In this document: positions 45,772 through 57,206 of the stretch, in pieces
How positions within the stretch are numbered: the first letter of the stretch is position 1
Layout: each line of letters opens with the position of its first letter
Assembly: GCA_024516035.1 (NCBI GenBank)
Contig: CM044959.1
Span: 34,462,662 to 34,526,661 of the forward strand
Length of the DNA: 64,000 bases
Origin: Bactericera cockerelli
Lineage: Eukaryota; Arthropoda; Insecta; Hemiptera; Triozidae
Direction of reading: 5' to 3'
Position numbers and translations under genes: made by a program
The notes under the pieces: generated by a model
The model's input: the letters and a program-made list of their open reading frames with translations, nothing else
Database searches by the model: none
What the model was told of the DNA's origin: nothing

Positions 45772-45815
<44 letters not shown>
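45690..45815. repeat. Imperfect palindrome ending in a 43-A run
   Basis: TTTTTTTGTGAAATAAAAAT at the left mirrors ATTTTCATTTCACAAAAAAA at the right, and the right side expands into a pure poly(A) at 45773-45815. Confidence 0.7.
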
Positions 45816-45818
<3 letters not shown>

Positions 45819-46482
45819 GAGAAACATTTTAGTCAAGTTATGTCTTTCCAAAGTCTCGACACAATTTGCAGATTAAAATAAGAAGTACAGGGGGATGGCT
45901 CTGTGAAAAAATTGTAATAAATAATTAAACTTCCACTCCCAATTCCCCCTAGCTAATACCCCCCTCCCGCTCACTCTCTATTAGCATCAATATCAGCATC
46001 ACGGCTATTAGCATTAGTATCGTCATATTTTTTCTTCGAGCACTTTTTAATCCCCGGAAAATAAATCTACGTCAGGTAAGATTAGTAGACAGCTCAATAC
46101 TTGACTTAAGTTCCAGATGTTCCCCGACCCCCCCCCCCTCCTCCTCTAGAAGGAAAAACCAAGAAGAAATATAATACCCCGAAAGACTTTTTTGAGCTGA
46201 GGCTTCTTTTGCAGACTTCTTACCGTTGGTCTTTAGACTTGTGTCGGTGGTTTTTTATTGCGTCTTTGTATGTATTGTGTATCATAGTAAATAAGATAGC
46301 AATACTTTCCGGATTCCAATCTATAAATCAGTTCACCCTTCTTCTTGCCTTAGTAAGACGATAAGGGGGCGGACTTGAATCGAGTCCAAAGAACTGACCC
46401 TATTAACGAGTCGGATTTGACTAATTTGTGACGTCAGGTGAATAATATTTATATGATTATTCTTAATCTGGAAAAATTATAA
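45816..46482. other. AT-rich sequence with a poly(C) run; no genes recognised
   Basis: A run of Cs lies near 46127-46138. 46350-46380 carries a partial family-A phrase (GGGGGCGGACTTGAAT). Confidence 0.35.
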
Positions 46483-46697
46483 TAATAATAGTACTCTTTA
46501 GTGGAAGGTAACCACCAGGCGAGGGTTAATGCTCAAAGCATTTTCTACCACCTAACCCTCAGAGTCTTATTATTATGTGGTCACAAACTCAAATTAATGA
46601 GGAAAAATTCATGCACTGGGTGGGATTCGAACCAACGGATCCCTACGCTACCTGGATTACTAGACTAGCGCGTTAACCACGTGACTACCAGTGCACT
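46483..46697 (-). repeat. SINE-like repeat (family C), well preserved
   Basis: On the - strand TGGTAGTCACGTGGTTAACG, then TGGTTCGAATCCCACCCAGT (box-B region), followed by the shared body to TAATAATAGTACTC. Very similar to 40757-40970. Confidence 0.75.
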
Positions 46698-48639
46698 TAC
46701 AAAAATTAACGAATTATTCACATTAACCTCACCTAGCCCAAGTATAGCTGGAATACTACCAAAAAATTGGTGGCCCTATTAATACACAGTTATTCACTCA
46801 TAATGACAAATCTCAGGAACTCTGCGAAGACAGCAGAAAAACTGGTTACCCATTATTAGGTGTGCAATACATTAGTCCAGAGTGTCATTAAAAGTATTAT
46901 TGCTAACTAAGTGATGAAATAAAATAGAAAACTAATTACCCAAAGAAAGAAAACGAAAATGCGTATATACAGAAAGATGTACTCAAGTATTGATAGATAA
47001 TGCTGTGTATTTTTACAACCTTCAAATATGTGGGCAGCTTCATTTGACAATAAAACTGTATCTCTCTTATCCAATGTCTGTACTATACTTCCCCATATGG
47101 AAAACACCTGTAGAAATTCATGAGCATAACAAACACCTCATTTAATTATCCATTAAGAATCAGAGCGAATAATTTCACAAATACAGGGTGGACCAAAAAA
47201 ACGTTTACACCCGTTAATGGTAGATTACTGGCGACATTTCCAGCCCGGATCTGCAATCCGTTTTTTCGGATTCGCCTTCGTAACTGCACAATGTGATTTT
47301 TTGCAACTTTCCGAAAAAGTCCGACTTTGGCTTATTCTTCAGGTCAGTACTTTTTTCCTGTTTAAGATGAGTTGATTCTGAACAATTCTGCAGAAAGCCA
47401 ACAAAATTTCGATCTTTCTAGTTACACTACTTTGTTTTTTACGGTTTGGTTTGTCATATTTTTTTACACCTGAACAGGAAAAAACACCCAAAAAAACTTT
47501 TTTACTAAATAAAACACTCGACATTTGCCCGAACAAATTTTGGCACAGACATGGGCAAGTTTGATAAAAGTTGGCGACCACCTCGAGGATGCTAAAAAAT
47601 AATTTTACGATTTTTTATCACGTGATCTTCTGGGAAAAATTATTAGATGTTTGCCAAAAACTCTTCAAAAATCCTAAGAGTTTTCTAGCTGTAGACTGTG
47701 TAAGGGCGTCTTGCATTGTTTACAAAAACTGTTTACATTGCTTCTTTTGAATACCGCGGTCTCACAAGCCTTCTTCAGCCAGTTTAGGAAAATTCAAATG
47801 ATAATTTTCGTGCTTTTCAGATTGTCCGTGGTGTTGGCTAAATGTGGTAGTGCTAAAAGTGTTAATAGCATGACCGAGGTTCAATTCTCGGCGTTCAATA
47901 TTTTTTTAACTATCAAAAAAATCTGATGGAATATTTATTTCATACCTGTATCTGACCTGTTGTAACACCCAACACTTTATTGTTTTTTGGGGGTAATACC
48001 ATCTGTAAATTGAGTTATATCAGATATTATTGGTATCACAATACACATAATTATTATTCCTGTAAGCCCTGAGAGACTGCCTTGATAATGTAAGGATGGT
48101 TTTTTTTATGCTTCCCTACGAGAGAAAAAAAACTAGCGAATTTTCCCAACGAAAATAGAATTTATAAAATAAAGCCAGGTAAATATGTAGGTAGGTTCAT
48201 CTATCATAAACAATACTAATTAAATAATAAATATTTACCGATTGCCAAATCTTAATAGAAATCTTAAAAAAAAAAAACAAGATAATATTTTGTAAAATTA
48301 ATAAACTTTTGCAGTCTTTATTATGTTTTATACTATTTTGATATAAACAAAAAGGTACTTTAAAAACATTTTGTGTTAGTATGTTCAATGAGAAACGATT
48401 AGAAGCGCACGATTAGCTCAGTGGTAAGCTAGTCACTTGCCATGTGGAAGATCCCACCCGAGTCCGAACGCCAGAGCCATCAAAAAATGCATGACTACAA
48501 AATAAAAAAGACTGTTGCCATTTTTTAATTTAGCCATAGTACACACTATGGATTCTCCTCACACAAATTTTTGAAACCAATGGTGACTTTAGTACCTTAG
48601 TTTTAACTCAGAACTGTCCCTCTACCTTCTTATACCTTC

Positions 48640-48692
48640 TTGCCTCTCTGCCTCTCTCTCACTCTCTTTTTCTCTCTCTCTCACTTTCTTTT

Positions 48693-48751
<59 letters not shown>

Positions 48752-48830
48752 GTCTCTCTCTCTCTCTGTCTCTCTGTCTCTCTCTCTCTCTATTACTATC
48801 TCTATCTCTCTCTCCCTCCCTTCTAAATTC
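48640..48830. repeat. (CT)n microsatellite
   Basis: Nearly continuous CTCTCT with a few G and T interruptions. It overlaps nothing coding. Confidence 0.95.
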
Positions 48831-48832
48831 CC

Positions 48833-49105
48833 TCAGAGGAACTGTTGGAAGTGGCGTCCACCTTCCTGGATGCAAAGGTTGAACCTCTTCATCATGTTCC
48901 TTTGAATGTTGCTGAAGATTCCAGGTTTTTCTGTCAGGTCATCGAATGCCAACAGGATTTTTGCTACCAGATTCTGCTACTCTTGCGTCTTCACTGGTAT
49001 TTCGTAAACTATGTTTTTCACGTGATCCCAAAAGTTCCTGTTGGCAGCTCCATATTCTAAATGCATATCTGCCATTTCAGCATACGAATAATAATAATTA
49101 TGTAA
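48833..49105 (-). pseudogene. Mariner-like transposase relic: N-terminal domain joined to C-terminus
   Basis: Reading the - strand, the segment EMADMHLEYGAAN resembles the N-terminal DUF4817-type helix found in a group of insect mariner-like transposases. It runs directly into FWDHVKNIVYEIPV, then LVAKILLAFDDLTEKPGIFS and CIQEGGRHFQQFL followed by TGA at 48833-48835. Those last parts resemble the C-terminal end of the same proteins (FLWG...VY...GGR.FEHLL). The DDE catalytic core is missing, so an internal deletion of several hundred codons fused the two ends. An in-frame TAG lies between IPVKTQE and QNLVAK. It lies inside the TIR element and explains its origin; it cannot be active. Assignment rests on remembered family patterns. 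Confidence 0.6.
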
Positions 49106-49943
49106 CTTGTACAAAAAAAAAACTCAAGAAGTTTGAAGACAATATTTCATAGAATGCAGAAAAATATGCTTGAAAACTATCATCGAGAAACAAACAATCA
49201 TTCATTTGACTGGCCTTTAATTAATTCCAAGGAAAATAATTATCAGACATAAATAGCTAATTACTCTTTGAGTACAAGACGACCCTACACGGTCTACACT
49301 TTTAAGATTTTGAACATCATTTTTTGAGACTTACCTGGTTCGTTTTCCCAGAAGATCACGTGATAAAAAATCGTAAAATTATTTTTTAGCATCCTTGGGT
49401 TGGTCGCCAATTTTTATCAAACTTGCCCGTGTCTGTGCCAAAATTTGCTCGGGCAAATCTCGAGTGTTTCAAAGTGTAAAAAACTTACATGAGATTTTTT
49501 TTTCTATTCAGGTGTCAAAAAAGATACCAAACCAAACCGTAAAAAACAAAGTAGTGTAGCTAGAAACATCGAAATTTTGTTGGCTTTCTGCAGAATTGTT
49601 GAGAATCAACTCATCTAATACAGGAAAAAAGTTCTGACCTGAAGAATAAGCCAAAGTCGGACTTTTTCAGAAAGTTGCAAAAAATCACTTTGTGCAGTTA
49701 TAAAGGCGAATCCGAAAAAACGGATTGCAGATCCGGGCTGGAAATGTCATGAGTAATCTACGATTAACGGGTGTAAACGTTTTTTTGGTCCACCCTGTAT
49801 AAACATGGAAAACACATAATTCTAACATTTCTAACCATCCATTAACAGATTAACACTGAAAACTCATAATGGAATTTCCTCCCTCACTACTCATTACACG
49901 GAAACAGGATATACCAATAACAGGCTATTGTAATATTTTTTAG

Positions 49944-50150
49944 CCAGCCTCCGTGGTGTAACGGTTGTGACTACCTACTGCCCGTAGTTTAAAGATCCTG
50001 AGATCGATTCCAGGGTGGGGGCAGAATTTTTAACAGAAAAATTTGTTGTCTCTGAATACGTAAGGCTGACATTTTTGGCCCAGGCTGGGTGAGGTCAATA
50101 TGGGTAGCTGGTACGATTCCCAGCTAATGGAGCGTAAAACACCCGACCTG
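49944..50150 (+). repeat. SINE-like repeat (family B)
   Basis: AGCCTCCGTGGTGTAACGGT, GAGATCGATTCCAGGGT (box-B region), then GTAAGGCTGACATTTTTGGC and GGCTGGGTGAGGTCAATATG, sense orientation. Confidence 0.7.
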
Positions 50151-50213
50151 ACTATCTCATATTAATACTTTAAAACCAAATAAATCAACTGGTCACAATA
50201 CTCACTATACATA

Positions 50214-51079
50214 CAGGGTGGGGCAAAAGTCTGGAAACCCCTCAATAACTTTCGAATGGCTTCTTCGGTAAAATTAAAATTTTGTAAGGTAAACCGGGCT
50301 AATAAGACCTTCTTTTAGAGTCGGGTCGATTTTTGTTACCGACCCCCATGTTGGGGCCAGGGGGGCCAACTTCATTTTTTTAAATACAAACCCCCACCTT
50401 GCGATACATTTTTGAAAAGGTCTTTAAATAACAAATACATTGGTGCAAATTTTATTTTTTTAATATTAACTGTTTGCAAATGGCGTCCAACTTTCTGTAT
50501 GCAGTAAAGTCTGGAAACCCCTGAATATCTTTCGAAATGGCTTTCTCAGTAAATTTAAAATTGTGTACGGTAATCCTTGGTAATTAGACCTTATATTAGA
50601 ATGGGACCGATTTTTTTTTACCGACCCCCATGTCGGGGCCAGGGAGGCCAACTTCATTTTTTTAAATACAAAACCCCACCTTGCGATACATTTTTGGAAA
50701 GGTCTAATTACCCCGACTTACCGTGCACAATTTTAAATTTACTGAAGAAAGCCCTTTCAAAAGATATTCAGGGGTTTCCAGACTTTACTGCATACACAAA
50801 GTTGGACGCCATTTGCAAACAGTTAATATTAAAAAAAATAAAATTTGCACCAATGTATTTCTTATTTAAAGACCTTTCCAAAAATGTATCGCAAGGTGGG
50901 GGTTCGTATTTAAAAAAATGAAGTTGGCCCCCCTGGCCCCGACATAGGGGTCGGTAACAAAAATCGACCCCACTCTAAAAGAAGGTCTTATTAGCCCGGT
51001 TTACCGTACAAAATTTTAATTTTACCGAAGAAGCCATTCGAAAGTTATTCAGGGGTTTCCAGACTTTTGCCCCACCCTG
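50214..51079. mobile_element. 866-bp full-length palindromic CAGGGTG element
   Basis: CAGGGTGGGGCAAAAGTCTG at the left mirrors CAGACTTTTGCCCCACCCTG at the right, with TA on both sides (50212-50213, 51080-51081). Nearly the whole element is one palindrome centred near 50647. Each arm is itself an imperfect tandem duplication: TCTGGAAACCCCT plus AACTTTCGAATGGCTTCTTC near the tip, and TCTGGAAACCCCTGAATATC from 50510 inward. No coding sequence. Confidence 0.85.
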
Positions 51080-51081
51080 TA

Positions 51082-52332
51082 TATTATGATTAGGTCGCAG
51101 TGATAATTGTGAGGGTTTCACTGAAAAAGGAGGTCAAATATTAACCATAAATATTTATATTTTTTGTGTTGAGAAAAATAATGATATCGCAATGACTACC
51201 TACCGTCTACTTTAAATAAAATTATTCAAGCTTGGGGCTCTTACTTACCACCAGCCTACGTAGGTAACGAGTCAACTACGTAACAATCGAACCACCTAGG
51301 TCGGTAAATTATATTGGATCTAACATAATACAATATAGGCCACAAGAATAACTTTATTCCTACAAGTTGTTTTTTCCCAATAAAATAAAATAAAATACAA
51401 GACCTCTAATTCCCGGGATTTGAAAGTTGCAGAAAATTGAAGGGAAAGGAAAAAAAAAAGTTGCAAAAGGTATTTTCTACTTTTTACTCGCTTCACACTG
51501 CTAACCTTTGATATACCACCACCCCCCTCCGCTGTTCTGCAGCTACCGGGATTCAATCTATGCTTATTTGTTTAGACTGTCATGACAGGAAGAAGAGTCT
51601 CGTTACTCCAACAATTCAATTTGGCACCGCTCTATTTGCATACGAAAATTTCTTCGTAAATGCGATGTAGGTAAGAAACCTCTGAGACATTTCTGCATCA
51701 GCTATTAAGACTTACATAATAGAGCTAAGAATTACCGACATTATACAGCTAAGTTCACCTACATGTATTGCATTGCTTGCTCATAATATAGACAAGTGAC
51801 AATTTCTAAACTAATTTTGTTTCTCTCGGAGTCAACTCTCATTTTGTATGTAAAAAGGTTAAAAAAAAAAATTCTCATGGCATTAAAATATTTATTTATT
51901 CTTACACCGAACGAAAAATGCGAGAGAAAAAAATGGTCAAAGAACGCCTTTGGAAAGGACTGCACTTTTAAATTTAATAATGCTAACAAGTTCGAGTTCA
52001 TAGAGCAGACTTTTCTTTTTACTACTTAGCAGAATTTTCTACTTTGCCATCAAAAGAATAATATTTGAACTCTACTTTTACAGCAAACAAATAATTTTCA
52101 AGTTTCTCGGAAAATTAACTTTTATAATAATAAACGAGAAATTTATTATGTTAACATTTAAGTAATAGATTTGTTGATTTTCTTTGTAGAATTTGATGTT
52201 ACATATGTACGTACTTACTTTCCTGGTCCGGTGTAACATACCTTTCAAATATTGTATTTCCAAAATTTTGCTTTTTTGCTAGGAATAGGTTGTTCTGCAA
52301 GCCCCCAATTATTATTCTCTTTATACCCCCAA
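51082..52332. other. AT-rich sequence, nothing recognised
   Basis: Short AT-driven frames only. Confidence 0.35.
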
Positions 52333-52569
52333 TTATTTAGATTGAGATTTCATCGTGAGTATCATGACACGCTGGATCTCAAGTGGTTTAAAGATTTCCA
52401 AGTGGTGTAAGCCAGTTGAATACCAGGTGGTGGTTCCTCTTTCTAGTTTATCAGAGGCTGTGGTAGCTGCTGATCCATTGCTCAAAGTTGCAGACTTCAG
52501 CGCTGGTGGTAAAGGCTCTTGTTCTTTCAATAAGTCTTCAGCCTGATTACCTATCCGGGGCACATACAT
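52333..52569 (-). CDS. Small unidentified ORF, possible exon relic
   Basis: 78 codons from ATG (52567-52569) to TAA, with balanced amino-acid usage, e.g. RIGNQAEDLLKEQEPLPP and a basic end MKSQSK. I recognise no domain. No signal peptide or membrane segment is seen, and no upstream acceptor or flanking partner supports a gene. It could be a retrocopy fragment or chance. Confidence 0.2.
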   Translation of the reverse strand: MYVPRIGNQAEDLLKEQEPLPPALKSATLSNGSAATTASDKLERGTTTWYSTGLHHLEIFKPLEIQRVMILTMKSQSK

Positions 52570-54136
52570 ATCTTATGAGAGGGTGTTGGTTGTCATTTTG
52601 TTGCTACGTTAAGCTTCAGCTGATAGTTAGCAATGTAAGTTAGGTGGAGATGTAAGTTAGCTAACTTAGCATCGAACAGTTGGTGGAGGTATCCCTATTA
52701 GAGGATAATTTATGAACTGGTGTAGTTGAGAATGTGTATCATAATGTTCGAATTCCACAAAAAGGCATAAATTTTTCCCTGTATCTCGGGAAAATTAACC
52801 AAACATGGCTCTAAAGTCTAAGTTAATAACCTGAAAATGGTAGAAAAAGGCATAAAATATGAAAAATGCCAATCAAAACATCTCAAGGTGTAAAACTGAC
52901 CAAGTTAGAGAAATTTTGCTCTAAGTCATTACACAGAATGGTAAACTCGGAAAATGGGAATTGATAAAAGACAAGGTAAACTTAGCCGTAAAGAATATAA
53001 TATACTACTATATATGTATTATAAGCTCAAAGTTACTATACATAAATAAGATACAATAACACATACATAAGACGTTATAATAGGGAAAGCTTCCTCGGTA
53101 TATTTCTTCTTTGATCTGCTGCTGCACTCAAGCAAGGAAATAGTACACGTTTCTTGTTTCAGCCCGGTTGAAACTTTTCGAAGGTAACATAGTTAATAGT
53201 ACACAAGAGAAATCTCTCTGATAGAGTAAATTCAAATAATTTTTAATTCTTCAATGAGTATGTAAACATGTAGAGGCTACATTCCACAAGTAGGTACAAA
53301 CAATCATATTTTCAAAAATTCTATATTGGTGTGGAGGATTCACATTACTCAGAATTTCAACCACCGACCTGCAGGCTACAAGTTCTCCACAGCCTCAATA
53401 ATAATAAACCCTTTATTGGAGGGAATCCCTAGATATTTTATACCAACCAACCTTCAGAGCAATTTTATTATGGTAGCATACTCAAATAAATGACGAACAA
53501 TGCCCTTGGTCTTTCATTGGATCCACGCGTTTTGGCCACCTTAAATTTCCGAAAAATGACAAAAATTCAGGTCAAGAAATTCACTTCTCACTCTCATTGA
53601 GAATTCTTTCAATTTTCCTTCTCATGCCCTAATTTCTGAAGTCATTTCTAAAAGTGTGTTACCAATTTGAACAAACCAGCACTGAAAAGTATTTTCCTCG
53701 ATCCAAAGTACGCGAGCTACTTACAGTCTAATACACCTCTCCGTTTCTTCAAGTATTTTATTTTGCTGCTTTTTTTTTACGTAATTTTTTTTTCCTACAA
53801 AAAAGGAAGAAAATGGATTTTCCATGTTAAATGTTTCAACTTTTTTATATAATGAAAAAAGTTAGTCGCCTCTTCTTCCGGGATACTAATTTAATGGCTC
53901 GAATTCGGAAATTAATAATCATAAAAAAGGAAACGACAGTGGGAAATTTTTCAAAAAAAAACTTACTTCCTTTCTTAATTCGTTTATTCGATCTTAATTT
54001 TGATCATTCAAAGCACAAAGTTGGTAGGTACATTAGTTCTAACTCAGCTTAAGAGGTATTTTATATTCAAATTCAGTTCGAATTGCTATTTTTAGCGAAT
54101 AAACTCAAGCTAGGACGAAGAGCAGAATTATAAAAT
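52570..54136. other. AT-rich sequence with a family-A SINE fragment
   Basis: 53362-53400 contains CAACCACCGACCTGCAGGCT (inverted family-A head). Otherwise nothing recognised. Confidence 0.35.
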
Positions 54137-54390
54137 ACTAGCGGGCTGTCGCCCGCTTTGCGGGCCGAGGCATGGCCGTGAAAGCAAAAAATCCTTTTTC
54201 GCCAATGGCAGGTGTTGTAGTGGGAATTTCGAAAAATCCCGTCTTATTGCACATCTAGACTATAAGACAAAGCTACCCACCAAATTTCAGCTTCCTAGGT
54301 ATTACGGTTTGGGCTGTAGAGCGATGATCAGTCAGTGGTCAGTGGTCAGTGGTCAGTGGTCAGTGGTCAGTGAGTGTCTTTGACATTTAT
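54137..54390 (+). repeat. Dispersed repeat with GC-rich hairpin (copy 2) and 7-bp tandem run
   Basis: ACTAGCGGGCTGTCGCCCGC start and TTTGACATTTAT end, as at 33976-34200. Copy 2 has six CAGTGGT-type heptamers (~54336-54372) where copy 1 has two. Confidence 0.75.
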
Positions 54391-54411
54391 TATAAAATAT
54401 GATTAAGCAAA

Positions 54412-54518
54412 GATATGCCAGAGTTCAGACCGTCCCTCAAGTCGGACTATAGTGCGCTGTGATTGGTTGAAACTCCGACTCTCAAGGAGAGTCCAGCTTA
54501 TCTTTGCTGTAATCCTAT
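54412..54518. repeat. Small MITE-like palindrome related to 25627-25724
   Basis: AGCAAAGATATGCCAG and CAGCTTATCTTTGCT are the tips. GTCCCTCAAGTCGGACT and GACTCTCAAGGAGAGTC are inner arms. Confidence 0.55.
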
Positions 54519-54959
54519 TTTATATAATTGTATGCAATGTGCAATAAATTTACAAAATTTCATACACTTTTTATTTTATTGAACATAAAAACATTATTGA
54601 GAACATCATCATTAGGATGACAAACCAAAACGCTTGCAGCATTGCCTCGTTGAACTGCAAGGCTTATTTGCTGTAGCAAATAAGCATTTTATATTAGATC
54701 GACCCTGATTAAGTTAACGGCCTCAGTTTTGTCTGAGAGAACCCTACTTTTTGAGGGTACCCTAGACATTTGATGGTACCGTACGCAAAATATTAAAACT
54801 GGGAAAAAAAATGCCATGACAAGTAAAATAATAACTGCTGAATTATCGCTATCATCAATGTCTATTCACTGGACAGAAATTGAATCAAGGGAACTCTGTC
54901 AACCAGCTTCACAAAAGGGAGCTATTAGCCCAGACTGTTACTACTAATGCTCCTTCATT

Positions 54960-55590
54960 TGTTATCAGAAAAAGGAGAAAGGAAGAGAAGATGGAACGGC
55001 AGAAGTGTAAGAGAGAGAGAGAGGGAAAGAGGATAATCCTATGCTAATTCCACGCTCATTTCTCACTAGACTTGCGAAAAAACTTGAATTAATGTAACAA
55101 AGAAAGTGATGCAATAGAGAAGGAGAGAGAGAAAGAAATAGAGAGTGAGAGGGAGAGAGAGAGAGAGCGAAGGGTTGTTTAGAGATAAACGTTAAAAGTA
55201 TTAAGAAAAGAAAAGTACTGATAATAATATTTAAAAAATATCTCGTGACGAAGCGCGGATCACCATCTGGTTAGCTGTATTGAGACAGAGAAAGGAGGGG
55301 AGAGAGAGAAAGAGAGTGAAGAGAGAAAGAAAGAGAGGGGAGAGAGAGAGAAAGAGAGGGGAGAGAGAGAGAAAGAGAGGGGAGAGACCCAATTGATAAA
55401 TTGTCCGTGCTCAGAATTAAAATAATGTGGAGATATCAAAATTGAATGCAAGTGAAATTGAGAGAGAAGGTGATGGAGAGAAAGTGAGTGGGAGATATAA
55501 TGAAAGGAAGTGGGAGTGAAAGAGGGTGAGAGAGGGATAGAGAAATAGGAAGTGAGAGACGCATAATTACACAACAAAGTAATATTATTA
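54960..55590. repeat. Purine-rich GA low-complexity region
   Basis: Long GAGAGA runs on the + strand at 55015-55170 and 55290-55390. Open frames on the - strand are compositional. Confidence 0.8.
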
Positions 55591-55649
55591 TATCGCCTTA
55601 TTTATACTGCCGGATTAGGGCTAGAGTCCCATTATTCCATCATTAAGAC

Positions 55650-55778
55650 CAAGTTGTAATATGTATTATGTGGTCAAAATCCCAAATGAGAGGATAAATT
55701 TTCATGTACCGGCTGAGATTTGAACCCGTGATTATCAGACAGACGCCTTGACCGCTGAGCTACCGGGACAGACCGGAA
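55650..55778 (-). repeat. tRNA-headed SINE-like repeat
   Basis: On the - strand CCCGGTAGCTCAGCGGTCAA (box A), GGGTTCAAATCTCAGCC (box B), then a TTGGGATTTTGACCACATAA tail similar to family C. Confidence 0.65.
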
Positions 55779-55817
55779 CAAAGTACATAGAAATTCGGTC
55801 ATTTGTGATGTATAATA

Positions 55818-57204
55818 CACTGGGGACCACAATTAGGGGAACGCTCAGATGATTTCAAATTTACTGTACTGTGTTCACTTTAGGAACCCCTATTTAACTT
55901 TATATTATTACATATACGATGGTCTATCAATGTATGCTACATTTATACAGATGTATCCCACTTAAGGACAAATTCTTACAATTTTACTGAGAGTACCTCT
56001 AAAACCCATGATTTCATGGATATCTGACGAACATGGAAGTTTCATTATTCTCTTACCTAAGGTCAAGTGCTAACGTTTGGTGACTTCAATAAGTTTTTAA
56101 TGGTCAAATAAAGTGATTTTCTTACAACATGTCCGATTTGAGTGAAGTAGAGGTTGCCCGGGCGGTTGCGTTGATTGAAGCAGGACAAACCTACAGAACA
56201 GTGGCAAATTCCCTTCGCGTGTCAAAATCAGTGATTCATCGAGTTGTTAAACGCTACAGGTAGACTGATGAATACAAAAGGCGACGTGGACAGTGTCCCA
56301 AATGGATCACAAACCAAAGAAAAGACCGCTACATAACGCTCACCGCACTGAGAAACCGGTTTAGGCTATTGCTATTGCTTACAGACGAGTGTAAATTGAG
56401 CTTGAAGTCAGATGACAACCGTATCCGAGTACTTAGACGAACAAATGAACGGTACTCACAGTGCAACATTGTTGGAAAAGTCCAATTTGGTGGCGGTTCC
56501 ATCATGGTCTAGGGGGGTATAAGTTTGAACGGCCGTACAACCCTGTATATCCTAGAGGGAGGAGCGCTGACTGATGAGCGGTACAGGAGAGAGGTTCTTG
56601 AAGGTATTGTCCTTCCTTTCAAGCCCTTCATTGGGGAGGAGATGATCCTGATGCACGACAATGCTCGTCCACACGTGGCGAACCAGGTGAAGCGCTCCCT
56701 TCAGGAGGTGAACTTGGAGGTCCTCCGACACCCTGCTCGCTCTCCGGATATGAATCCCATAGAACATGTATGGGACCATATGAAAAGGGCCATCCGGAAG
56801 AGGAATCCACCCGCGGACACCATAGCGCAGCTCAAGAAGGCAGTTGTTCAAGAATGGGATCGGATGCCCCAAGAATTCGTCCAGAGGCTCATCCGAAGCA
56901 TGCCGAGGCGATTGGACACCCTACTTGGTGTTAGGGGAGGCAATACAAGGTATTGAGCCCACATATTCCAGAGATTTTTCAAAATCTCGAAATTTCAAAT
57001 CTTTGTTTTTTGTCACTTTTTCGACATTGTTTGATTATTGTCAAAAAATAAAGTTTTCCCTTTGAAGTAGCCCCAAAAAACGACTTGTTTCATGTTCCCA
57101 ACAAAAATACCTATCTTTCAGATCATGTTTCATCAACACAATTTATACAGTTCAAGGTGAAATACAGGGTTAAAAAAGCGTTCCCCTAATTGTGGTCCCC
57201 AGTG
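55818..57204 (+). mobile_element. Defective Tc1-like transposon
   Basis: 28-bp perfect TIRs beginning CACTGGGGACCACAATTAGG, with TA target duplications (55816-55817 and 57205-57206). 1387 bp in total. Carries a broken Tc1 transposase gene. Confidence 0.95.
56129..56956 (+). pseudogene. Tc1 transposase, inactivated
   Basis: The ATG at 56129 starts a helix-turn-helix domain (VARAVALIEAGQTYRTVANS, then LRVSKSVIHRVVKRYR) that hits an in-frame TAG at 56261. The frame then skips part of the protein: the linker after ALRNR joins directly to LLTDECKLSL. A second TAG replaces the W of the VWGGI block near 56511. From 56525 the frame is open for 143 codons: MHDNARPH (second catalytic D) and NPIEHVWDHM (E, 34 residues between, DD34E), ending at a TGA. 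Two stops plus an internal deletion make it a dead copy; TIRs are intact so it could be mobilised in trans. Confidence 0.92.
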
Positions 57205-57206
57205 TA

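Larger units (their letters stand above)
47184..49797. mobile_element. 2.6-kb CAGGGTG transposon with ~457-bp TIRs
   Basis: CAGGGTGGACCAAAAAAACG at the left mirrors the right end CACCCTG at 49797; TA flanks at 47182-47183 and 49798-49799. Arms run to 47638 and 49343 (coordinate sum 96981 throughout, mostly identical with scattered changes). The centre contains a (CT)n microsatellite (48640-48830) and a decayed transposase fragment on the - strand (48833-49105), identifying a mariner-like (IS630/Tc1/mariner) family. Confidence 0.85.

Noticed and set aside
48640..48882. Leu/Ser-rich and Arg/Glu-rich frames
   Set aside because: Products of the (CT)n microsatellite.
56552..56872. 106-codon minus frame
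   Set aside because: Antisense shadow of the Tc1 transposase.
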